From Thinopyrum elongatum (Eukaryota; Streptophyta; Magnoliopsida; Poales; Poaceae), in contig CM022297.1 in assembly GCA_011799875.1 (NCBI GenBank), positions 522,129,362 through 522,193,361 on the forward strand: a stretch of 64,000 bases of DNA, given 5' to 3'. Positions 12,396 to 23,888 of this stretch are shown in pieces. Position numbers and translations under genes: made by a program. The notes below the pieces were generated by a model that made no database searches, had not been told where the DNA came from, and worked only from the letters and a program-made list of their open reading frames with translations. How positions within the stretch are numbered: position 1 is the stretch's first letter; the number at the start of each line of letters is the position of its first letter.

Positions 12396-12885
12396 TGTCG
12401 GTGTCAAAACCGGCGGATCTCAGGTGGGGGGTCCCGAGCTGGGGATCTTGGATCAATGGGGAACAAGGGATGAAGGACACGATGTTTACCCAGGTTCGGG
12501 CCCTCTCAAAGAGGTAAAACCCTACGTCCTACTTGATTATATTGAAGTGTATAGGATGGTTACAGAGTTGATCTACCATGAGAACAGATGAACTGAACCC
12601 TAGGTGAGTAGGATGATGGTTCTTCTGGCGTCTACAGACTAAACCCTCTGGTTTATATAGACACCAGGGGTATTAGGGTTACACATAGTCGGCTACCAGG
12701 AAGGAAATAACACGCCGGTTCTTCTTATCTTGACTTGGAGGACACACCAAGGCACCAAAGATCTCCTCTCCGGATATGGGGTCGCTTCATAGCTCGGCCT
12801 TCTAGCGGTTGTAGTGCGGCCCAACTGTCCGGCCCACGAGAGGTAGGCCAGCAGTCCGAGGACCCCCTAGTCCGGGACTCCCTCA
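12396..12885 (-). repeat. 3' LTR of element C
   Basis: 490 bp. On the minus strand it starts TGAGGGAGTCCCGGACTAGG and ends at TTTTGACACCGACA. It pairs with 31101-31589. It contains TTTATATAG around 12650 (on the plus strand), a possible core promoter on the opposite reading. The internal side (12886 onward, minus strand GTTCGGGGGGCTAC) is G-rich, as expected for a polypurine tract. Confidence 0.93.
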
Positions 12886-13361
12886 GTAGCCCCCCGAACT
12901 AGCCTCCAACGCTGGTGTCTCCTGAATTCTTGGTTCACCTAAAGCCTCTGGCTTCGAGTTCTTTTCCCCTTCTATCTTTGGAGTAGTTCCCCCCTTAACC
13001 AAGCCTCCGATAGTCGCTTGGCTGAGTTCGGCCATGTGTTAACCGGGTTACGTTCGGAATTCGAACTGCAGATATTGCTTAGCCTCGAAGGCCAACCGCT
13101 CAAGTGTGAACAGTGCCCTTGTCTGACAACTTTTGGTGAAAGGCCACAGCCGGTTATAAATGCTGAACCGTCATAAAAAGTCGATTCGTAGTTCGAGGCA
13201 GTGCTTCCATTGGCACATCCCATCAATATGGAGATTAGGCCCATCTTTTAGGGGATGTGATCAATAATTTTGGTTATCCCGCTCGAGCGTAACGTCATGA
13301 TTATATTGGGAAGCGGCGAGGCCTGTGGCGCAGTAAAAGGACCTTTGGTATTTCAACAGCC

Positions 13362-13371
13362 CATAAAAGGG
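13362..13371 (+). promoter_or_regulatory. TATA-like box for the antisense gene in C
   Basis: CCATAAAAGG lies about 130 bp upstream of the first ATG (13501) of the plus-strand gene, followed by a CT-rich leader (13380-13440). Spacing and context suit a plant core promoter. The position is inside the element, opposite to gag transcription. Not demonstrated. Confidence 0.4.
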
Positions 13372-13500
13372 AAACGGCCACTGCTACAGGTGTATGCCTT
13401 CTCCTTCCCCTCGCCATCACTTTCCCAATCTTCAGAGCTCCAGCGCCCCGTGTCATTCTTCCTCGAGAAATCCCTTCAAGCCACCCCCCTCTCTTCAGCC

Positions 13501-16500
13501 ATGGCCAGATCCGGTGCCAAGGGCAAGTGGGAGGACTCCACCATCACCAACGATGACACTGAGGATCTGAAGCGCGCCGGCTACCTCTCGACCGACGTTG
13601 TTCACAGGGCTCCAGAAGAGGGCTAGGTCACCCCCACGCCCCAACCAGGCGAGAGGGTGGTGTTTGTCCCCCACTTCATTAGGGGACTGGGCTTCCCGCT
13701 CCACCCCTTCGTCAGGGGGTTGATGTTCTTCTACGGGTTAGATTTCCATGATCTGGCTCCAAACTCCTTTCTGCATATCTCGGCCTTCATCGTTGTTTGT
13801 GAGGCCTTCTTGCGAGTTCGGACACACTTCGGCCTGTGGCTAAAGGTCTTCAACGTCAAGCCAAAGATAGTTGATGGCCAACAGGCGGACTGCGACGGGG
13901 CGATGGTCAGCAAACTCGCCCGGGTCGAGTGGCCGGAGGGCACGTTCATAGACACCGTCAAAGTCTGGCAGAGGGAGTGGTTCTATATCATAGAGCAGCG
14001 GGATGCGGCCTGGACGGCGGCTCCCGAATTCAGATCCGGACCTCCCGTGAGGCTAACCTCGTGGACGCAAAAGGGCCTTGACTGGGGGTCAACCACAGAG
14101 GTAGAGTCGCTGCAGAAGCGCGTCTCCAGCATGATAAGGGTGGGTGCCAAAATGACCAACGTGGTTCAGGTGATGCTCAACCGCCGCCTTCTCCCTTGCC
14201 ACTAGCGGGCCGCGCCGATGTGGACCTACAAGCCCGAGGACCCAGCCACCGTGATCCGTTGTTACAGCACCACCCACGAGAAGTTGTGGAAGGTGTTGTT
14301 TAAGCCTCAGAAGGAGTGGCCGGCCAAGGAGGAGGACTTCGGTCTCAACGCCGCACACCCGCCTAGGGAGGTAATGAAGCTTCACCCTTTGATGTTCGGG
14401 TTTTTACCTTTCAAGGAGGGATCTAACTCTTTCTTCCCCTCTCTCGCAGGGCTGGCTTAACAAGGCCGTGCGGATCGACAATCCAGCCCCGCAGCCCGAA
14501 GACCCCAGGTCGGCCCTGCTCGAGGAAATGCTGACCATGGCGCCGTACAAGGCGCCAGAGAAGAAAGAGAAAAGGAAGATTGAGAAGAAGGAGGTTCGAG
14601 AAGGCCTCCGCTCAAAGGGACCTCTGGACACCAAGTCCGGGGAGACCCAGGCCCCCTCTGCTCATGAGGGGGAGCAAGAAGAGGTAGGGGAGGAGAGTGA
14701 CTCCTCCCGAACAAGAAAAAGGACGGCATCGGAAGATGCCGAGGAGGAACAACCTCCTCACGCCCCAAAGATGCAACGCAGGGCCAAGTTGGTCCTACCT
14801 GACGACAGCTCGGATTCCGACGAGGCATCCGCAGCGTCCGAAGAGGTTTCGAAAAGGAACCCGAGGGTCAAGCCCCCCGCCAAAAGGTACGAATTCGAAG
14901 ATTCCCTAGGCACTTGTTTTATTAGTCCATTGCTGACAGTGTATGTACGTAGCATACTACAGCCCACCGCGCGACCACCCCGCTGATCGAGTCTCAGAGG
15001 GGGCTTCTTCGCCGGCCGAACTGGCAGAGAGTGGGTCTGCATCGTGTTCTGCGCCTCCTCCGGTCGTCGGGGAGACCGAGGAGGTTTTGTCCCGAAGGAC
15101 CCCTCCCGACTCGGACACGGGAGGTGGTGGTGACGAGATCATGGCCGAGGTTAATGCCTCAGTCACTGAAGACCAGGAGGGGGGAATCCTCCTGGAGAAC
15201 AAGGAGGGGGAGTTCGGTCAATCCGAGCCCTCTCGAAAGACGGCTTCAGAGCCCCCAAGACCCCTGGAGGCGTCAATTCCGCCCTTCACCGAAGGGGGAG
15301 CCAGTCCCCGCCGCCAGCACCGAAGACCGGCAAACGAGTCACGGCTGGGTGGCTGGATTTGATGGAGGAGGCCTTGAACAGCTCCTCCATCGTTCCGGAG
15401 CACCGCGCCCTAATGGGCGTGGTGTTGCAAAGTATTCAGTCCGTTAACAGCGGACTGAAGGAAGCTTTTGGTGGCCCGCCGACGGGCTTTGAGGTGAGCA
15501 ATGTAATAGTCTTTTCTCAAAGTGAATTTCTGAGCAAGTTTATGCAATCCTCGTATATATAGCAGCCATCGAGCCCTGGGTGAGTTTGAATAAAACTTGA
15601 ATGGGGATCGAATCAGTCAGCGAATGCCTATGATAGTCAAAGTTTAAATATGGCCCCCGAGACTCTGTCAGGGTTGAAGAAACCTGGCGGAGGATAAAAA
15701 ATATTGACTCGGGAAGCTGAAGTATTTTTGTTTTGTAGGCCTCGTCGCTGGCGGCGGCTGCCAATGCCGCGGAGCTGGCCGAAATGAATCAGAAGCTCAC
15801 GAGCGCCGATGAGGAGCTCGACCGTGTCAACAAGCGGTTCGACCAAGCGCAAGGTTAGTCCGGTCGAGACTAAGTAGTTCGGATTTTCATATCCAACAAG
15901 GGATATACCTAAGAAAAAATTGGCTGATTTATGACTGTAGCTGTCGCCACGGAGGTCGAGAACCTCAAGGCCGAACTGAAGAAGGCCAAACAGGAGGCTA
16001 CTACACAGAAGGCGGCGGCCGAGCAAGCAGCTGCCGAGCTATCGTCCATGAAGGCCGTCAACGACAAGCATGAGGCCAGAGTTGCCGAAGTGCAACAAGA
16101 ACTCAAGGATGCTGTCACTAAATGTGAGGGCCTTGAGGAGGAAAATAATGGTCAAGCCACCGAGCTATCCAAAATAAGAGAGGAGATCCAGGAGGCGAGG
16201 ATGGAGACGCGGGGCGCCCGAGAAGAGCTTCGCCAAGTGAAGCAAATTGCAGATGGTAAGCCATACTTACTGCAGAGTGTCTTTGGTGGTCATAGGTTTG
16301 CATTGCTCACACGAGTGTGGCGCTCCTTAGTGTTTGCGGATCTTCTAAGGAGTGCGGAGGATGCGGCGAGGCACTATGCGGCTCGGGAGGGTGATGCCGA
16401 ACACAGGTTGTTCTGGGCGCAGTTCCAGGCGCCCGAACATCCTCCCATTCGGAGGAACCAGATGAAGCAGCTGACGGAGCTACATTGGATGGCTGAGCCA

Positions 16501-16890
16501 GCCATGAAGGACCTCTGTGTTTGTCTATGGCCCGCAGAGCCAATACTGAGCAGCTACTTTGGCCTGGTGCAGAAACTGTGCGACGCATCTCCCCGGGTTG
16601 ATGCTGTGAAGTGCTCCGTGTGCATCGAAGGAGCTCAGATGGCCTTCGCGAGGACCATGGTGCACTGGCCCAAGATTAAGCCAATTGAGATGGCCACCGG
16701 TCCCTCGCCTGCTGGAAAGGAGCATAGATGCCCCGAGCAATACTTTCCCATCGTGATGGACGGTGCTCAGGCAATAGAGGCCCAGTGCTCAAAGGATGTA
16801 ATGAATGAATTGCAATATCATGTATCGGATGGCGGTTGTACCTTTGTGCCTGTGCAATTCGTCTTCGTTGTATGGTTTATCATATTTTGA
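13501..16890 (+). pseudogene. Spliced antisense gene in element C, 'putative gypsy type transposon' (PF04195-like) protein with coiled coil
   Basis: Six exons fit consensus splice sites: 13501-14370, 14450 to about 14920, about 14940-15493, 15739-15853, 15941-16255 and 16331-16890. The last three junctions keep phase exactly. The N-terminal domain contains FVPHFIRGLGFPLHPFVRGL and FYGLDFHDLAPNS, the pattern of the plant family annotated as putative gypsy type transposon (Transposase_28). Next come a Lys/Glu-rich low-complexity region (exon 2), an acidic exon 3, and a strong coiled coil (exons 4-5, AEVENLKAELKKAKQ type heptads). The last exon is globular with Trp, Cys and Met-rich segments. 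Damage: TAG at 13624 and 14203 where Gln is expected, and a frameshift near 15330. The function of the family is unknown; it lies antisense to gag. Probably inactive here. Confidence 0.75.
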
Positions 16891-17930
16891 CTCCTGTGCG
16901 GCCGTTTTAGTCTGAAAGTTACCTGTCGTCGGCTTCAGCCCCCGTGTAGATGCTACAAGGGGTGTTTCGACCTCGACACTTCAACCCTTAGCCGACATCT
17001 CGGTACCTGAAGGCGGTAGTGTGTGAGGGAAACCAAGCAATCGACTGTGTGGTTTTAATTCTTTCACTTAGCCATAGGAGCTTGACTGCGGGGCTAGTGA
17101 CTAGCCGCCAGTGGTTCATGATGTTCGGACGAGCCGGGTTGGGAACCATAATCACCCGGTTTGCGTAAAGGCAAACCCTTCATGTAATACGGCGTAACCT
17201 CCATTGATTTTTAGTTTAACACTTCTCGTCGGATCGCTGACCAGTTCTCGTTTATTATGACAGTCAGTTTTCCGCTTTCTCCGCCGAGGTACTTAACCAG
17301 GCTAGCTAGAAGTACAATCACGGTGGTTCTCCCTTTATCCCCTTAGCCGAACGTGCAGAACGTAGGTGGGTAAGCACAGGAGCCGGGCAGCCCAACTATT
17401 GACCCAAGACATAATTCGGAACCGATTCATATAATGCAATATCCAAGACGCCGGACACTATTTAAGGAAAGGGTAGTGCCAGGCTGATGTGTAGGGCGAG
17501 TTTTATGATCGAGCCCCCGGTATATTAGCCGGCCACATCGAAAAAGAATATACACGGAAGTGGGGTGCTTCGGCGTCGAAGAGCGAAAAAGGTATATGCA
17601 ATGTGAAGGACTGCGATGGGACCAAGAAAAAGATTGTCTTAATTTCCTTTAAGCTCGAGACGTCTAACCGTACAATCCGAACTGCTGAAGCAACTACAAA
17701 TATTTTATGAAAATGGATAAATTTATAGAGAAAAGGTTTACACAGGGCCTTAATATGAGGTTTGACGTCCCTACTATGCCTTGTTGCACGTCTGCGCCTT
17801 TGCTCTTTAGGGGAGGAAGGACTCCTTGGAGAGTAATAATTGACCAATGGGCCCTTGAAAGAGGGTCTTGAGAAGTTGCCGTACTGTATTAGCTTGACGC
17901 TGCCCTAGATGGTACCTATTGCTGTCCGAA
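16891..17930. other. Convergent 3' region of C, no gene recognised
   Basis: Lies between the end of the plus-strand antisense gene and the minus-strand gag/protease remnant, so the two transcription units run towards each other here. A 114-codon minus-strand frame at 17503-17847 has no family I recognise. The stretch probably holds untranslated ends and terminators of both units, but no clear poly(A) signal can be singled out. Confidence 0.5.
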
Positions 17931-18480
17931 GACCTATTTGACCGTACCTCTGTTGAACTGGACACTTGGCCACTGGGTGGTTGGTCCCCACAGCTCCCCA
18001 TGGTATTTTAAGCGCGAAGTTGTGCACGCGAGGCACGTACTGTGCAACCGGAGTGGGTGTGCTGTGGGGTGCGTGTCCCTATTTATGTTGGGTTCGGGGA
18101 GGCTCTTCGAACTAAGATATGGCCCGGGCCTGTTTGCTTGTCTCCCGTGCCTTGACGGCGGGCTGGTAGTTCGGCCCCTTGATGCCGGGTTGGACTTCGG
18201 CTGCCAGAGCCGCTGTATGCTCCTCAGTCCGGAGTGATCGCTCTGTGTTACCATTGACTATGATGACGCCCTTAGGTCCGGGCATCTTTAGCTTTAGGTA
18301 TGTGTAATGGGGGACGACGTTGAAACGAGCGAACGATGTCCGGCCTAGGAGTGCGTGATAGCCGCCCTTTGAAGGTGGTGCTACTTGGTTTGTTCCTTGA
18401 TGGATCGATACCCATTTTCTTCACTGTGTCCGAATAAATCATAATGAGGCTGCTGCTCCGTCCATGAGGACTCTGGTGAG
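17931..18480 (-). pseudogene. Protease stub and protease-RT linker remnant of C
   Basis: Minus-strand translation in broken frames gives a protease-like VLMDGAAAS (relatives have an aspartate followed by Gly/Ser residues), IYSDTVKKMGIDPSR, a jump, then VVPHYTYLKLKMPGPKGVI and EEHTAALAAEV. That last block is the linker normally found between protease and RT in this Gypsy group. The sequence then ends without any RT motif. Element C has therefore lost almost all pol by internal deletion while keeping the start of it. Confidence 0.7.
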
Positions 18481-20075
18481 GTGGTAACCGTCGATGATGT
18501 GGTAGAGAATCAGGGCCGCCGATCCTCCATGATGGATACTGATCGGGTGATCCCTGCGGTCGAAGGTGATCGGACATGCCGACAATGGGTTGAACTTCGG
18601 GGTTACTGGCTCGACGGCGTAGACATCCCGGAGTGCGCGTTTCCTCTCCTTCTTGGGTATATGCGTGGCATAAATCATGTTCACCATTTTTACCTCAAGA
18701 GGGAACTTCTTCTGGCCTCCATTATTCGGCCCGCGAGGCTCGTCATCGTCCTTGCTGTGGGGGGCCTTGCCTTGCTCCTCTGCTGTGAGTTTGCCGGCCT
18801 GTTTGATCACCCAACAGTTACGGTTGGTGTGGTTAGCAGGCTTGTCTGGGGTGCCATGTATCTGGCAAGGCCTATCCAGGATTTTGTCGAGTGTGGTTGG
18901 GCCGCCCCTGTTCCCTTTAGAGGGTTTCTTCCGCTGACCGTACTTGGAGGTACTGAATCTTGCATTCACTGCCGTGTCCTCGGCTTCACCGCCATTGTGA
19001 CGGCGCTTATTTTTGTTGCGCCGTGGTTTCCCGTTTCCATCCAGGACTTCCGAGGTACCGGGGTCTTCTGGGTTGTTGCTTCTACGAGCCAACCAGCTAT
19101 CTTCACTTGCGCAAAAGCGGGTCATGAGTGATGTAAGGGCTGACATCATCCTCGGTTTGTCTTGGCCGAGCTGACGAGCTAGCCATTCGTCTTGGATGCT
19201 ATGTTTAAATGCGGCTATCGCCTCGACATCCGGACAGTCGACGATTTGGTTCTTTTTAGTTAAGAACCGATTCCAAAAGTGCCGGGCTGACTCTCTGGGC
19301 TGTTGGACCACATGGCTCAGGTCATCGGCATCCGGGGGCCGAATATAAGTGCCTTGAAAGTTGGCTCGGAAGTCATCCTCGAGCTCTTCCCAGCTTCCTA
19401 TGGTGTTTTCTGGGAGGCTATTTAGCCAATGCCTGGCAGGTCCTTTGAGTTTTAATGGTAAATATTTTATTGCGTGGAGATCGTCTCCTCGAGCCATATG
19501 AATGTGGAGAAGGAAATCTTCGATCCACACAGCTTGGTCCATTATCCCGTCGTATTGTTCAATGTTTACGGGTTTAAACCCTTCGGGGAACTGATGCCGC
19601 ATCACCTCGTCCGTGAAGCACATTGGGTGAGTGGCTCCCCTGACACGGGCTACGTCGCACTGGAGATCGGGTGCCATCTGGGCCCAGTGCTATTCCCGAG
19701 CTCTATCATTTTGGTTGCGCCAAGCTTGGTATCCGTCTTGTCCGGCGGGAGTGTGTCCTCTAGATCCGTAGATAGATCTTGTCTGGCCTGCTCTAATGGC
19801 CAGGTCATGACTTAGATCATATTCGTATTCTTGTTGTGCTGCCTCCTTGCCTCTACGGCGAGGGGGAGCAGGTGGGTATTCAGCCTCTCCAGCCGGCCTG
19901 TCCCGTCCTCGAGGGGGGGCGGCCGGATTGGTCTGCCTGGGTATATCTTGGTGGAGCGGGTGCAAGGGCCTCATCGTCTAACTGTGGCAGCAGTTTCCGC
20001 TTTGGGTAGCTTCTGGTTTGCCGTTCATAGCCGTACCCTTCTTCGACTGCCAGGACTTTTGTCCATCTATCGTTA
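18439..20075 (-). pseudogene. gag of element C, main part
   Basis: A 412-codon minus-strand frame (19677-18439) preceded by a second frame (19974-19690). It contains the retrotransposon gag domain: FPEGFKPVNIEQYDGIMDQA, FLLHIHMARGDDLHAIKYLP, GPARHWLNSLPENTIGSWEE, FQGTYIRPPDADDL and RESARHFWNRFLTKKN. A Cys/His cluster follows (CQIHGTPDKPANHTNRNCW) as RNA-binding knuckle. It is the structural protein that packages element RNA. The frame is continuous through the gag core, better preserved than the rest of the element. Upstream coding (29868-31054) is separated by the insertion of D at 20076-29867. Confidence 0.88.
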
Positions 20076-20080
20076 CGGGT

Positions 20081-21000
20081 TGTCGGTGCAACAAACCCTG
20101 GGTCTGTTTCCCTGACTGTGCACAGGCATGGGATCAAGATTGAAGCGCCAACCCAAGACAGAGTACAAGAAACCAAGAGATCTGAAGGACCAACCGGCAG
20201 ATCAGAGGAACCAAGACCAAGCCTGAGAAGCAAGATATCGTCAAGAGAAAGGCCTCCCTTGCCGGGCAGGCGAGCCCGGCAAGGGGCAAGGCCACCCCCA
20301 GAAGAAGATGACCAAGGCGTCCCGGCAGGGCCTGCCGGGACTTGCAGAGGCTAAATCACCTCACCAACCACTCCACCACGACTCCCGTCGTCGATCAGTG
20401 CGGTGTCAAGCCGCAGAGTGATTAAGTGGCAGCCATTCGCCACATGGCAGCCTCTCCCCACAGGAGAAACCCACGGATGACACCCGTCCTGCGGCGTGTC
20501 AAACAAGCAGGCGTGGAGCTGGCAAGATAGCCCGGCAAGCCTTGCCGGGCAACCAACGATATGACGTTAAGCGGTGCATTAAATGCGCACTGTCAGCCCA
20601 CAGAGGTAGGTATGATAGCACTGTTCGCTATCATATCAATGCATAATGACTACTTTGCCATTGTGGTGACTCCTTGATCTATAAAAGGAGGCCCTTGGCA
20701 ACGGTTAGAAGGTTAGGAGGTTGGATAACTCACACCACCATACGCGCGTAGTCGCTGTCGCCCTGAGGCAACCCTTGCCGGGCAAGTGTACTGCTCTCCA
20801 CCACCATATTTCCACCATCAATCCACCAAAAGCAGGAGTAGGGTTTTACGCCTCGCGGCGTCCCGAACCTGGGTAAAACTGCCCGTGTGATCTCTGCTGT
20901 GCTGCCTCACGTTCGTCTGCTCTTTGTGCAACGCGACTCCCCCTGCCGAACCAGCAAGGGGCCTCCCTGGTCCCATAGGTGGTCGTGGTTTCCCGCGACA
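20081..21000 (+). repeat. 5' LTR of element D
   Basis: Starts TGTCGGTGCAACAAACC and ends CGCGACA. It contains the core promoter (20680) and several copies of a GCCGGGCAAG / CTTGCCGGGC word, including a perfect 10-bp-arm palindrome at 20530-20550. It pairs with 28942-29862, in which the terminal CA has changed to GA. Confidence 0.95.
20680..20687 (+). promoter_or_regulatory. TATA box of the D 5' LTR
   Basis: TATAAAAG in the context GATCTATAAAAGGAGGCCC, about 320 bp before the LTR end; the same sequence is kept in the 3' LTR at 29541-29548. It would start genomic RNA synthesis, with a leader rich in CACCACCATA. Confidence 0.75.
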
Positions 21001-21004
21001 TCTT

Positions 21005-21022
21005 TGGCACGCCAGGTAGGGG
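21005..21022 (+). other. Primer-binding site of D
   Basis: TGGCACGCCAGGTAGGGG, four bases after the LTR end. It is a one-base variant of TGGCGCGCCAGGTAGGGG seen in element E at 57957. The tRNA partner is not assigned here. Confidence 0.75.
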
Positions 21023-21100
21023 GATCGCTTGCGCGAACCCGAAGACGTGAGCAGCGCGTCACCTTCACCACCATCTGCATCTTTGACGACGCCATCGACC

Positions 21101-23115
21101 ATGGCGCCCAAGAAGAAACCCGCTTCTTCGGCTCATCCATCCACCTTGAAGGCTCCGCTGCCCGCGGCCTCTAATGCCACGGGGGGCGCGGCGACGCGCG
21201 AGCACGCGGACGCTGTTGGGGATGTGGTCGGAGCAGGCGGTACCGCCACCACTTCCCCCGCGGCCGACGCAGGAGCAGGAGGCACCGGAGGAGAGCAACA
21301 CCAACAACACCTCAACGGCCACGCTCCGCTCGCCGACGAGCACAGCCGCAGTGGTGGCGCTTGGTCTGGGGCGAACCGCCGCCCTCCGGCTGCCCTGTCA
21401 CAGGCGCAACCGCTGCGCCTGCGCTTTCCCCCGGGCGAGTCGACCAAGCCGCTGCGCCCAACGGAGCCGCTGGCCCTCAAGCGCCTTCGCCGCACCACCC
21501 TACCATCCAGGTGGTTGCACCGCAATAGCGGGGGCGCAGTGCTGCCGCCGCTGGCACCGTCAGGAGCCGAGCGACGGTGCGATCGACTTCATCGTCATCT
21601 ATGCCAAGTACAGCCTCGGAGGCCATGGCGCGGGCTCAGCTGCTGCTGAGGTTTCCGCCAGCGGCCGAGCAGATGGACGAATGGCGTGCCACCATCCAAA
21701 GTCTGCTCGGTTTCGCCGAAGCTGGGGGCTCATGGCGAGCTGACCCACCACGGCCTCCCCAAGCAACAACGATAGCTCATGCTGCTGCCCGTTCGGAGGG
21801 GGGCGTCCCCATGGTGCAGTCCCCGCCACGGCAGCCAGCGCGAGCACAACCAAATCAAGACCCCGACAACGTCTCGATGGCCTCTTCTGACCCTCGAGCA
21901 CGTCCAGGCCAACGACGAGCCCCGGAGGATAGGCGGAGAGGAGACGCGTGCGTCGTCGAGCAGCGCCGCGATGACCTCCGCCGGACCGATGGGTGCGACG
22001 GCCCCGACGTCGACGAGCCCGTGCTCGGTATTGGCGGGCGCCTACCTTTCGAGGTTGGCTGCCCTGCCTTTAACCGTGAGCTGCGGCAAGTTCGTTGGCC
22101 GTCCGTTCGCATGTTCAAGCCAGAGATACCTGAGAAGTACGATGGGAGGCTGAACCCGGCAGAGTTCCTGAGCATCTACACCATCGCTGTTCAGGCTGCC
22201 GGGGGAAGAGATGAGAAGGTGTTCGCCAACTACTTCCCTTTGGCCCTCAAGTCCAATGTGAGGTCTTGGCTGATGCACCTGCCGGAGAACTCCATTTCGT
22301 CATGGGCAGACCTGTGCCACGAGTTCATCGGTGCCTTCACCAGTGGCCACCTGGAGCCGGGCCGACCCAACGACCTGCAGCTTCTCCAACAGAAGGAAGG
22401 AGAAACCCTCCGTAAGTATTTACAGAGATTCAGCAAAGTTCATAGAAATATTCCAAATATCCATCCAGCAGCTGTGATAGCTGCCTTCCAGTCCAATGTG
22501 CGCAACCGCCGGATTCGTTCTAAGATGAACGTGCGGTTGCCCAAGACTGTGAAGGAGCTCTACACGTTGTTGGATAAGTATGCTCGGATGGAGGAGGGAA
22601 GGAAGTTGCCCAGAAAAGGAGATTGCATCAATGTTGATTCAGAGGATGATGATGAATCAACCAGTCAGAAGAAGATCAAAAAGCGCAGTAAGAAGCGGAG
22701 GAATAAGGCAGTGATGATTGTTGAAGGATCAGGCACCCCTAGTACCGGCAAGACCGCCAAGGCTGAGGTCCCCGGCAAGGAGACTGCCGTGTGCCGATTA
22801 CCGGGAAGCTGCGGCTGGCGAGAAGGCCGGGAAGGGCGATGGGCCGTACTGCAGGATCCATCGGACCAAGGGCCACGACCTTCAAGAGTGCTATCAGGTT
22901 GAGCAGTTGGTCAAGAGAAAGAGAGCTGAGTATGAGAAGCATGACAAGGACAAAGGTCAGAATGCCGCTGGCGGCAAGGGCCAAGGCGGTGAAGCAAATC
23001 GTCCCGGCAAACCCTTACGGAGCAAAGGAAAACCCGCCAGGGGTCAGGCGAAGGAAGCCTGTGATGATGAGAGTGATGGAGGGGATGAAGAAGAAACCAG
23101 TGAGCAATAGTTTTA
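21101..23115 (+). pseudogene. gag of element D
   Basis: Probable start is the ATG at 21101 (MAPKKKPASSAHPS), because this opens the Ala/Pro-rich gag leader directly after the PBS. The frame shifts once between about 21577 and 21640. The capsid domain then reads in one 441-codon frame: EIPEKYDGRLNPAEFLSIYT, NYFPLALKSNVRSWLMHLPE, SSWADLCHEFIGAF and GETLRKYLQRFSKV. A second shift near 22780 is followed by a short Cys/His knuckle (YCRIHRTKGHDLQEC) and a Lys-rich tail. Stops occur at 23108-23110 and just after. The protein would package element RNA; this copy is broken. Confidence 0.88.
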
Positions 23116-23581
23116 GAAGGCCACTGACGCCCTGTCCGTTGACAGGGGTGCATCTTTGCACACCTCTCACCGCCAGCTCAAGCGGTGGGCGCGAGAAGTC
23201 AATGCCCTGGAACCAGCGCCAGAGGCCTGGAAGCCGCTCAAATGGTCCCCTACGCCCATCATCTTTGACGAGGAGGATCATCCTAGCCATACCACTGCGG
23301 TAGGGTGCCTTCCATTGTTGGTTTCTCCAATAATTCGCAACCTCAAAGTCACAAAGATGTTGGTGGATGGCGGGGCCGGACTGAATCTGATTTCCCCAGC
23401 AGTTATCAGCAAGCTTCAGATAGCAGAGGAAGAGCTAGAGGTTACCGGCACGTTTCAAGGAGTTAATCCCGGCAGGAGTCATCCTAAGGGAAAGATCACG
23501 TTCCCGGTAACGTTTGGGGGAGAACTGAACTACCGGACTGAGAAAATTGTGTTTGACGTGGTCGATCTCCCCCTGCCGTAA
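23116..23581 (+). pseudogene. Protease of element D
   Basis: The frame 23156-23581 contains SLHTSHRQLKRWAREVNALE, FDEEDHPSHTTAVGCLPL, and the active-site region MLVDGGAGLNLI, with Asp-Gly-Gly-Ala in place of the usual Asp-Thr/Ser-Gly-Ala. It ends FDVVDLPLP followed by a stop. The next family block (a glycine-arginine-proline motif and an alanine-rich linker) is not downstream in normal orientation: it is inverted in the following 290 bp. Confidence 0.85.
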
Positions 23582-23880
23582 AATGGGCTATGATCTGCTC
23601 TCATTTCTGGATGCCTATTCTGGGTATATCCTTTACTTTCCTTGGGGGGAACTGCTGCTGCCGCTGCCTCTACCGCGACCGCGTCCCGGTATATCTTGTC
23701 CACACAAATGATGGCATCCTTCTCATCTGATGGGATGGTGATAACTCCCAGCGGCCCAGGCATCTTCAGGGTGTTGTAGGCATAGTGGGATGCCGCCATG
23801 AATTTAGCCAGAGCCGGGCGTCCAAGAGTGGGAGATCGACCACGTCAAACACAATTTTCTGGATATGCCGTGATCCACTT
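23582..23880 (-). other. Inverted protease-RT linker segment inside D
   Basis: Between protease and RT the plus strand makes no sense, but the minus strand of about 23860-23625 reads the family linker: LGRPALAKFMAASHYAY, NTLKMPGPLGVITIPSDE and KDAIICVDKIYRDAVAVE. The word AATTGTGTTTGACGTGGTCG occurs forward near 23545 and inverted near 23850. A forward piece of RT (TCTGCTCTCATTTCTGGATG, near 23594) occurs again at about 23892 where RT truly resumes. The N-terminal part of RT is absent. This looks like an inversion with duplicated edges. Confidence 0.85.
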
Positions 23881-23888
23881 CAGGCTGT

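Noticed and set aside
13731..15042. Minus-strand ORFs opposite the antisense gene of C
   Set aside because: They are shadows of the well-supported plus-strand exons.
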